Shown here in pieces: positions 54,994-64,000 of a stretch of 64,000 bases of DNA. The stretch is from JBBRCE01 sp038205115. GTDB taxonomy: Bacteria > Planctomycetota > Planctomycetia > Pirellulales > JBBRCE01. The number at the start of each line of letters is the position of its first letter. Within the stretch, counting starts at the first letter, position 1. A program made the translations under genes and the position numbers. The notes beneath the pieces are model-generated. The model was given only the letters and a program-made list of their open reading frames with translations, had not been told where the DNA came from and did not search any database. Where the stretch lies: assembly GCA_038205115.1 (NCBI GenBank), contig JBBRCE010000006.1:1-64000 (forward strand), in the 5' to 3' direction.

Positions 54994-55542
54994 ATGGCAT
55001 TAGCGGCAAAATCCATTCTCGTCGTGGACGATGATCCAATGTTTCGTCGTTATATGACCACCTGGCTCGGCAAGGTTTACCGAGTGTTCGAGGCGGAAGA
55101 TGGCGAGCAGGCGCTGCAGTTGGCGCAAACGGCCATGCCCAACTTGGTGTTGTTGGACATCAACATGCCGGGCATCGACGGCTACGAAACCTGCCGTAGC
55201 TTGAAGAATAGCTACCTCGGCGATCAAACGCATGTGATCATCGTCTCGGGCAGTTCCTCCGGTCCCGAGCAATTGCGCGCGTTCGAAGCCGGCGCCGACG
55301 ATTATGTGATCAAGCCAATCGACCGCTTCGAATTGCTTTCGCGGATTCGCGTGCATTTCCGCCTGCTCGACGCGCTGTTCCGCTTGAGCGTTTCGTCGAA
55401 TGGCGAAATGCCTGGCGATTACAACCGGTTTACGTCATCCGCCACTGATCCGATCACCGCCACGCAAGAAATTGCCGCATTTACGCTGGCCAAGCTGGCG
55501 GATCGCGCGATCCGGAAACCGGCGAGCACCTACTACGAATGA
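54994..55542 (+). pseudogene. Response regulator receiver part of a frameshifted RpfG-like gene
   Basis: 182-codon frame with a complete CheY-like receiver domain: acidic pocket VVDDDP, phosphoacceptor D55 (LVLLDINMPG), IIVSGSS and K107 (VIKP). After a linker it enters the helix that normally precedes an HD-GYP domain (ITATQEIAAFTLAKLAD), then goes out of frame (RAIRKPASTYYE) and stops. Reading in the next frame from about 55503 continues the expected R-D-P-E-T-G-E-H-L-L-R. A single missing G in the GCGCGC stretch after 55503 explains this. Intact relatives are two-domain cyclic-di-GMP phosphodiesterases. It may instead be a sequencing error or a coupled split gene. Confidence 0.75.
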
Positions 55543-56171
55543 GCGCTTACTCGCGGATCATTGCCGAACAACTCAGCAAGTCGGGACCGTACGCCAGCCA
55601 AATTGACGAAAAATACATCGACACGCTCTATCGCTCGGCGCCGCTACACGACATTGGCAAAGTCGCCATTGGCGATAGCATCTTGCTCAAGCCCGGCAAA
55701 CTCACCAAGGACGAATTCGAGCGGATGAAGCAGCACGCCATGATTGGGGCCAACATCCTCGAACAGGCCGTGTTCCATTCGTCCAGCGGCACGTTCTTGG
55801 CGATGGCGGCAGTTATCGCCCGTGCTCACCACGAACGTTTCAACGGCACGGGCTACCCGGCGGGACTGGTCGGGATGGAAATTCCGCTTTGCGCCCGAAT
55901 TGTGGCGCTGGCCGACGTGTTCGACGCGTTGACCTCGCAGCGACCGTACAAAGAGCCATTTCCGGCGGACGTTGCTCGGCAAATGATCATCGAAGAGTCG
56001 GGCAAGCACTTTGACCCGGTGATTGTCGAGGCGTTTTTGGCCCGTTTCGACGAATGCATCGCCATGCGCAGCCGGCTTAACGATCGCACGCCGGTCGCGC
56101 TTGGTGCCATGTCGTTCATGAGCGGCAACGAAGTGGACTTGTATCAACCGACCGAACCAGTTTTGAGCTAA
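55539..56171 (+). pseudogene. HD-GYP phosphodiesterase part of the frameshifted RpfG-like gene
   Basis: 210-codon frame encoding an HD-GYP domain: HDIGK (residues 37-41), HHERFNGTGYP, IVALADVFDALTSQRPYK and GKHFDP. These are the motifs of cyclic-di-GMP phosphodiesterases. The domain's first metal-ligand segment (ETGEH) lies upstream of the ATG at 55539 in this same frame and is not included, so a separately translated product would be incomplete. The ATG overlaps the stop of the receiver frame (ATGA), so coupled translation is possible. The best explanation is a single original gene 54994-56171 with a 1-nt deletion. Confidence 0.75.
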
Positions 56172-56220
56172 CGCCACGCAATCCGCCAGCGAGCGTTCCA
56201 TCCGCACACCCGCAGCGTCG

Positions 56221-56345
56221 GCGACGCAGCCTGCGTCGGCTGATTTCGCGTGTGATTGCGCTTCGGTCGTGGAAGTTCGCACGTTGCGAGCCAGTCGTTG
56301 GTCCAATACCTCTCGGCCAATCTACCGACGCTGGCAGCGTCGGCT
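56221..56345. repeat. REP-like palindrome pair
   Basis: The half GCGACGCAGCCTGCGTCGGC (56221-56240) and the half CCGACGCTGGCAGCGTCGGC (56325-56344) bracket about 84 bp. They match the tandem units at 30847-31053. The element lies in the 346-bp gap between the HD-GYP and rpmB genes. A weaker related stretch occurs near 56370-56400. Confidence 0.7.
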
Positions 56346-56440
56346 ACGATCTGCGGATCACGCAAATTTCATCGTCGGCCGACACAGCTTGCGCCGTCAC
56401 GCTCCACCAGCGAGCAACTCGAATTGCCGCTGAGTTTGCC

Positions 56441-56468
56441 TTGCGTTCCCCACGCCTGCGGGTATACT
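56441..56468 (+). promoter_or_regulatory. Possible rpmB promoter
   Basis: TTGCGT (56441-56446), a 16-nt spacer and TATACT (56463-56468) precede rpmB by about 50 bp on the + strand. The -10 is strong, the -35 moderate. AAGGA upstream of the ATG at 56518 is a good ribosome binding site. Confidence 0.45.
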
Positions 56469-56517
56469 TAGCGGTTTAGAAATTACCGGATCGTACGGCG
56501 TTAGCAAGGATTTTTCG

Positions 56518-56880
56518 ATGGCGCGGTTATGCGAAGTGTGCGGCAAAGGTCCCCAGATGGGCAACAGCGTGACCATCCGCGGTAAAGCCAAGTATTTGGG
56601 CGGCGTTGGTACCAAAGTCACGGGCATTTCGCGCCGGCAATTTCAGCCGAACTTGCAGCGTTTGCACGTCACCGTCAACAAGACCAACACCACTAAGTTG
56701 GTTTGCACGCAGTGCATTCGCACCGGTCGCATCGTCAAAGCCGTGAAACGGGCTCCGTTCCGCTTGACCCATGCCGAAAAACATATTGAACATCCGGCCG
56801 GCAAGTCGAATGCAAAATCCTCGGCCAAACCAACCGCCAAACCAACCGCGAAGTCAGCAACCAAGCCGGCCAAGAAGTGA
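56518..56880 (+). CDS. rpmB: Ribosomal protein bL28 with basic C-terminal extension
   Basis: 120-residue large-subunit protein bL28. The body starts MARLCEVCGKGPQMGNSVT and continues to the ISRRQFQPNLQRLHVTVN segment. Cysteine pairs CEVC (5, 8) and CTQC mark a zinc-binding C+ type. The usual protein is 60-80 residues; residues about 95-120 here form a Lys/Ala/Pro/Ser-rich tail (SNAKSSAKPTAKPTAKSATK) that is not part of the core fold and may contact rRNA or be disordered. It is followed by the gatC gene 122 bp downstream. Confidence 0.93.
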   Translation: MARLCEVCGKGPQMGNSVTIRGKAKYLGGVGTKVTGISRRQFQPNLQRLHVTVNKTNTTKLVCTQCIRTGRIVKAVKRAPFRLTHAEKHIEHPAGKSNAKSSAKPTAKPTAKSATKPAKK

Positions 56881-57002
56881 ACGGCTGACCGCTGTTATCT
56901 GCGATTTACGGCGTTTCGATGCAACGGACTTGCCGCTTCCGGCCGGTTGTGTTTCGGACTCCGGTACGATCGGACAAAGTGCCCCTCAACGGTGCGACGG
57001 AC

Positions 57003-57293
57003 ATGAGTTTGAGTCGAGAGCAAGTCGAAAAGGTTTCCGTGCTGGCGCGGCTGAAACTCAGTCCGGCCGAACTGGAAACGATGACCGCACAGCTTGCCCA
57101 GATTGTGGGCTACGTGGAACTGCTCGGCGAGCTGGATACGGAAAATGTCGAGCCGCTGGCGCACGCCCTGGACATTCGCAATGTCTTTCGGGATGATACT
57201 GTCGGCCCTTCGCTCACTCGCGACGCCGCCCTGTCCAATGCTCCGGACCACGACGGTCAATACTACCACGTACCGGCCGTACTGGGCGAATAG
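57003..57293 (+). CDS. gatC: GatC, Asp/Glu-tRNA amidotransferase subunit C
   Basis: 96-residue GatC. It shows SREQVEKVSVLARLKLSPAE, then LETMTAQLAQIVGYVELLGE, LDTENVEPLAHALDIRNVFR and a C-terminal HVPAVLGE, all close to the consensus. GatC wraps GatA and GatB in the GatCAB complex, which converts Glu-tRNA(Gln) or Asp-tRNA(Asn) to the amide. The ATG at 57003 begins at MSLSREQVEK; the frame opens upstream at 56919. gatA follows after 256 bp. Confidence 0.93.
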   Translation: MSLSREQVEKVSVLARLKLSPAELETMTAQLAQIVGYVELLGELDTENVEPLAHALDIRNVFRDDTVGPSLTRDAALSNAPDHDGQYYHVPAVLGE

Positions 57294-57549
57294 AGCCGTT
57301 GGAACCCAGTCGGTGTGATCGCGCATCCGCTGAGATTGCGACTTTCGCGGATGTGTTCATCCTGCGGGCTTTTGCCTGCAGGTTCGGCGGACCGAGCAGC
57401 GGAGTCGCCGCCACGACGGGCTGCGGCAATTTGCCGAACTCCGCGCAGGTTTGCCGCACGACGCGGAGATCGCCCGTTGAATTGATTTTGCCGCATTCGG
57501 CTCGGCTCCGCGGTGCAATGCCGTTCATAATCACTCGCAGGACTCTTGC

Positions 57550-59088
<1,539 letters not shown>

Positions 59089-59156
59089 GCGCCTACCGAC
59101 TGTTCCTTTTTTTGGATGAAGATAAAATGCTGCGACTTTTTTGTTTCCAGAAAGTC

Positions 59157-60110
59157 AAGTGAACGCAGATGAACGCAGATGAACTCAGATGGGTCGCAGA
59201 TGGCAACTTAGGACGCAACGCATCAATGAAGAATGTGCGTAAGAAGTAATTGGGAATGTGAGTCTCAAATCTTTTAATTAATTTAGGGTCGCAAATCGAC
59301 AATCGCATAGACAATCATCTGTGTCCCGTCTGCGTTCATCTTTGTTCATCTGCGTTAACTCGGAGAACTTTCCAAGCTCGTCATTTCTACACTCACAGAG
59401 TTGGATGCGATCATTTTGAAGTCGACGGCATGCAACTCGCAAGATCGATGGTTTCGAATACTTCTTGTTCGATAACGAATTGGGGTATACCTTGGAAAAT
59501 AAGCCGACGAGTCGAGAGCCCGAATGCGAGGAGCATTGCCCTTCACCACCCACATCTGTCGTCGCGCTCAACGGCATTTCAGAGGTCGTGATTGGTTGCG
59601 CTTATCGTGTGTCGAATACCCTGGGCGCTGGATTCTTAGAAAAGGATTATGAAAATGCGATGGCCCACCAAATTCGTAAGTCCGGCCTGCGAGTCGAGCA
59701 ACAGAAACCGATCAATGTTTATTATGATGGCGTTCAAGTCGGCTGTTACGTCGCCGATTTAATCGTCAACGATCGTGTGGCGGTAGAACTGAAAGCCACG
59801 ACTGCGCTGACCGAACAAAACGTCGCACAATGTTTGAATTTCCTGAAGGCGGCAGGCCTACAACTTGGACTCGTGCTGAACTTTGGCACGGCGAAAATCG
59901 GCATCAAGAGAATCGTTAACTACTTAAAATTTTCATCGACAATCGCCGACAATGACGACTGACTGATCTGCTTTAACTCATTAAAAGCCTTCAATTCGGT
60001 CATTTTCGCACCTGTAAAGTGATGCGTGATCGGCTGCGGAGTGTGAAGTGAACGCAGATGGGTTGCAGATGGCAACAGGGTTCGCAGCGTGTCAATGGGA
60101 AATGAATTTG
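59157..60110. repeat. Imperfect direct repeats flanking the GxxExxY gene
   Basis: The left copy (59157-~59238) and right copy (60046-~60110) both read AAGTGAACGCAGATG, then GGTYGCAGATGGCAAC, then a similar GC-rich tail with CAATG; the left copy has about 19 extra bases (a second ACGCAGATGAA). A reverse-orientation AACGCAGATGAA-type stretch lies at 59313-59356. A second like pair (TCTGCKTTAACTC) occurs at about 59350 and 59970. The coordinates given span both copies and the gene. This looks like a small cassette inserted between gatA and gatB. Confidence 0.6.
59465..59962 (+). CDS. GxxExxY protein (PD-(D/E)XK nuclease-like)
   Basis: 165-codon frame encoding a GxxExxY-family protein. The name-giving motif is G56-F-L-E59-K-D-Y62 (LGAGFLEKDYENAM). 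A PD-(D/E)XK-like core follows: D98 (YVADLIV) and E108-L-K110 (VAVELKA). Then comes LTEQNVAQCLNFLKAAGLQL and GLVLNFGTAKIGIKRIVN. Homologues are stand-alone proteins of ~120-140 residues with unknown activity, often near repeats. The start is uncertain: a TTG at 59465 opens the frame, and conserved homology begins about residue 35. Base composition is lower in GC than gatA and gatB. Confidence 0.8.
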   Translation: MFDNELGYTLENKPTSREPECEEHCPSPPTSVVALNGISEVVIGCAYRVSNTLGAGFLEKDYENAMAHQIRKSGLRVEQQKPINVYYDGVQVGCYVADLIVNDRVAVELKATTALTEQNVAQCLNFLKAAGLQLGLVLNFGTAKIGIKRIVNYLKFSSTIADNDD

Positions 60111-60249
60111 TGTCGTTGTCGTTTGAAGCGAAAAAAAATGAACATCCCCCGGACGAGAAGTTGTTGTAGCCGCGTTGACTCACTCTGTTTCTGGAAATCG
60201 TTGTCGTATCAATCGATTTTTGTCCGTCTTTCTATTAACGGTAGCTGCC

Positions 60250-61722
<1,473 letters not shown>

Positions 61723-62058
61723 TTGGCCCGCCGCCGCCGATCGTCGGTAGATCAATCGTCGCGTTGTTTGGTGTCAACTGCTCTGGCGGCAACCGCAGGC
61801 CTGAGCTATAGTCCCGCCCGCATATCAGCCGCCGATGCTGCGCAAGAATCGCCCACGCGAAGTTTCACGAAATGTGACTTTGCAACCCGCGACGCTCCGC
61901 GCCCGACGTCGGCCCAGTTGCCATTCGGCTCCAAAACGCGTGCAGAATCTGTTCGAAACGAAACCACGTTGCTCGTGCGGTCGAGCGGGTTTCCAGTTTG
62001 AACTCATGTTGCGCGCGGCCCTAGGATTCAGCAATTCACGGGACGACAGGTATTTGCC
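61723..62058. other. 336-bp intergenic region, no supported gene
   Basis: A 92-codon TTG-initiated frame (61723-62001) and a minus-strand frame have Arg/Ser-rich products without recognisable domains and are not called. The promoter of the secreted-protein gene is expected here but was not recognised. Confidence 0.4.
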
Positions 62059-63255
62059 ATGACGGTTCTACGCCCCCTGGTTTCGATCGTGTCTTGCACG
62101 CTGCTGTGTGCGTTTTCGCAATGGGCGACCGCCGCGCCGCCCTGGATGAACATGGTGCCGCAAGGCGGCAAGCAACCGGCCAGCGATGTCAAAGCCGACT
62201 ACACGCTCACCAAACAAAACGGTCCGTGGTTGATCGTGGCGGCAACGTTCCGCGGTTACGACGCCAAGCCTGGCACTCAATTGGCCGATGCAAAACACAA
62301 ACAAAGCAGCCAAGAAGCGCGCCAACAAGCGCAGGAATTAGTGATCGAGTTGCGGAAGAAATACAAATTGGCGGCGTTCACTCACAACCGCGTCGACGAT
62401 TACTCCGAGCGTCAGTCTGGCAACGGCATCGACCGGTACGGCCGTCCCAAGCGGATGAAGTTTCTCAACGACGACGATAGCCTGATCACCGAAGTTGCCG
62501 TGCTCGTCGGCGATTATTCGGCCGTCGAAGATCCCGATTGCCAGGCGGCGCTCAAGCAAATTAAGGTCATGCACCCCGACGCGCTCGATGTGGATCACGG
62601 CAAGGGCTCGTGCTTGATCACGTTGGGCGTACAGGCGGCCGCGTTCGGCAAAAACGACATCCGCCACGAACGCGCGCCCATGGCCAAAGCGTTTGTCAGC
62701 CGCAATCCGCTGCTGCCGCCGGAAACTGCCCAGAATCGAGGCGTCGATAAAATGGTGGCCGACATGAATCGCGAAGTCGAATTCAGCCTGTTGAAATGCC
62801 GCGGCAAGTACACGGTACAAGTCGCCACGTTTACGGGCGAAGTCATCATCGATCAAAACAAAATTCAGCAGGTCAAATCCAGCGAAAGCGCCGGACACAG
62901 TCGCCTGGCGGAAGCCGCCGAAAAAGCTCACAAGGTGACGGCAACGCTGCGAGAAATGGGTTACGAAGCTTACGAATTCCACGATCGCAGCAGCAGCATT
63001 GTCACCGTCGGTGGCTTCGAATCGACCGGCACTCCACGAACCGACGGCAAGATCGAGATCAATCCGGTGGCCTTCAAAATCATTGAACTGTTCAAGGCCA
63101 AGGACCCCAACGCGCGGCCTGGGCAGACTTCGCTGGCACCCACCGGAGCGTTGCAACCCGCCCGCGTCGCCAACATTTCCATGGACCTACAGCCCATGAT
63201 GGTCGAAGTGCCGCGACGTTCGATCAGCGCCGACTACAGCACGGCCCGCGATTGA
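62059..63255 (+). CDS. Secreted protein with two SPOR-like halves, hypothetical
   Basis: 398-residue exported protein with a signal peptide (residues 1-25, ending TAA). Two similar beta-alpha-beta regions are visible: residues ~55-155 (GPWLIVAATFRGYD, helix AQELVIELRKKYKLAAFTHN, then LITEVAVLVGDYS) and ~255-325 (KYTVQVATFTGEV, a long helix ending TATLREMGYEAYEFHDR, then SIVTVGGF). They resemble SPOR peptidoglycan-binding domains, a surmise from pattern only. A C-terminal Pro/Arg-rich tail follows. No family was confidently recognised; a periplasmic location is likely. Confidence 0.55.
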   Translation: MTVLRPLVSIVSCTLLCAFSQWATAAPPWMNMVPQGGKQPASDVKADYTLTKQNGPWLIVAATFRGYDAKPGTQLADAKHKQSSQEARQQAQELVIELRKKYKLAAFTHNRVDDYSERQSGNGIDRYGRPKRMKFLNDDDSLITEVAVLVGDYSAVEDPDCQAALKQIKVMHPDALDVDHGKGSCLITLGVQAAAFGKNDIRHERAPMAKAFVSRNPLLPPETAQNRGVDKMVADMNREVEFSLLKCRGKYTVQVATFTGEVIIDQNKIQQVKSSESAGHSRLAEAAEKAHKVTATLREMGYEAYEFHDRSSSIVTVGGFESTGTPRTDGKIEINPVAFKIIELFKAKDPNARPGQTSLAPTGALQPARVANISMDLQPMMVEVPRRSISADYSTARD

Positions 63256-63270
63256 ACGCCGCTGCCGTGT

Positions 63271-63636
63271 TTAGCTCAAATGCTTGCCAAATTGGGAAAA
63301 CGTCGACTCGATCTTGGCCGAGTCTAGCCGGTAGAGATTCTGTTTGCCATTCTTGCGCCGTAAGACCAGCCCCGCATCCAGCAATGTTTTGAGATGATGG
63401 CTGACGGCCGGCTGATTGAGTTCCAATAGTTCGCAAATCGAGCGAACATTGAGCTCTCGACAACCTGATAGCGAGAAGATGATCCGCAGTCGGTTTTGAT
63501 CCGCCAGCGCCCTAAACACGTACCGGGCGTCGTCGATCAGTTCGTCGCGTGCGACCACACCCTGCCGCTCCCGCAGGCTGAGTGTCGCCGACGTTTCGCC
63601 CACTCGACGGAAATCCTGCAGCAGATTCTTTGCCAT
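63271..63636 (-). CDS. ArsR-family winged-helix transcriptional regulator
   Basis: 121-residue ArsR/SmtB-type repressor. The winged helix spans residues ~40-115: FRALADQNRLRIIFSLSG, ELNVRSICELLELNQPAVSH, HLKTLLDAGLVLRRKNGKQN. The classical ELCVCDL metal site is absent (one Cys, SICELLE), so the signal is unknown. The ATG at 63636 is chosen; a TTG at 63657 extends it. It faces away from the SPOR-like gene and may regulate the gene at the right edge. Confidence 0.85.
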   Translation of the reverse strand: MAKNLLQDFRRVGETSATLSLRERQGVVARDELIDDARYVFRALADQNRLRIIFSLSGCRELNVRSICELLELNQPAVSHHLKTLLDAGLVLRRKNGKQNLYRLDSAKIESTFSQFGKHLS

Positions 63637-63657
63637 TTCGCCCGTTATCCTTTGCAA

Positions 63658-63932
63658 TGCAACCGCGCGCCGACAACCGCGTGTCGACTCGATAAGCGAG
63701 CTTTGCCAGTGGTTTTGGTCGCCGAACCGTCAACCGGCAGGCTCAACCGAAATTGCGAATGCGAGGATCGCGCCGTTTTAACTCAAGATGCGGGTTACGC
63801 GACTCCCCTACGCAGATTGCACAACCAGAAAGCCGCAGGACTGCGGAATTGTGCAACGATATTTGGAATCGGCACAATGGGGTAGCCACCAATAGTCTTT
63901 ACAATACCCCATTAACTAGGGGAGTAAAGTTA
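63658..63932. other. 275-bp region upstream of the ArsR gene, no gene seen
   Basis: Only short frames without recognisable products occur here. The part near 63885-63930 is AT-rich and could hold promoters or an ArsR operator. No clear dyad was found. Confidence 0.35.
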
Positions 63933-64000
63933 TTAGGAGACGGCCGTTTCTCGCAGGTACAAGCTGGCAATTTGACGCACGGTATCGCCATGCTGATTCC
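63933..64000 (-). CDS. Partial gene at the right edge (C-terminus only)
   Basis: On the minus strand a frame enters from the window edge and ends at tandem stops (TAATAA, first stop 63933-63935), reading NQHGDTVRQIASLYLRETAV and then S before the stop. The peptide looks natural and helical. The gene's identity cannot be told from 22 codons. It would be upstream of the ArsR gene in the same direction. Confidence 0.35.
   Translation of the reverse strand, partial: NQHGDTVRQIASLYLRETAVS

Noticed and set aside
61723..62001. 92-codon + frame after gatB
   Set aside because: TTG start, Arg/Ser/Thr-rich, no homology pattern.

Overview
The window looks like a chromosomal segment of a planctomycete, probably Pirellulales-like. 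This is inferred from gene content: a DUF1559 prepilin-like protein, a PVC-type membrane-bound dehydrogenase, a Minf_1886-family protein (a Planctomycetes/Verrucomicrobia family), an SHD1-domain secreted protein, and moderately high GC with long antisense shadow frames. No rRNA, tRNA, CRISPR array or prophage was recognised.

Layout. (1) 1-7.5 kb: a partial gene at the left edge, then housekeeping and hypothetical genes on the + strand: SbcD/YhaO-like nuclease, RicT/PSP1, Minf_1886 protein, a small membrane protein, DUF4912/Rho-N protein, UVR-motif protein and a transglutaminase-like protein. (2) 7.5-17 kb, minus strand: an efflux operon in the order tetR, membrane-fusion lipoprotein, RND pump, RND pump. 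It is headed by a near-consensus promoter overlapped by a perfect 22-bp palindrome. (3) 17-31 kb: fatty-acid desaturase, flavin reductase, DUF2007 and DUF3500 proteins, a secreted serine protease with a TPR-like region, a dehydrogenase lacking its haem domain that overlaps a lipoate-ligase-like gene, a polyprenyl-phosphate sugar transferase, an epimerase/SRPBCC pair, and a REP-associated tyrosine transposase with repeat debris. (4) 31-38 kb: a heterodimer-type ABC exporter with one degenerate ATP site, a DUF1559/lipoprotein pair, a HAD phosphatase and an SHD1 protein. (5) 38.4-49.3 kb: part of a type VI secretion locus: a TssB/TssC-like to TssA fusion, TagJ, TssE, TssF, TssG and ClpV/TssH. (6) 49-56 kb: GH16 glucanase, a PIN toxin/DUF104 antitoxin pair, a sugar isomerase-like protein, a pyroglutamyl peptidase, an aldo/keto reductase, and a response regulator/HD-GYP gene split by an apparent 1-nt deletion. 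(7) 56-64 kb: rpmB, gatC, gatA and gatB, with a GxxExxY nuclease-like cassette between gatA and gatB, then a secreted SPOR-like protein, an ArsR regulator and a partial gene at the right edge.

The most unusual content is the T6SS block. It encodes the baseplate wedge proteins (TssE/F/G), sheath recycling (ClpV, TagJ), and a 1125-residue protein that reads as sheath-like sequence joined through a seven-copy acidic repeat to a TssA module. No separate sheath, Hcp, VgrG or membrane-complex gene is present, so the system must be completed elsewhere in the genome. Other points worth checking are the HD-GYP frameshift, the transposase-associated hairpin and dispersed REP-like palindromes, and the repeat-flanked GxxExxY cassette.
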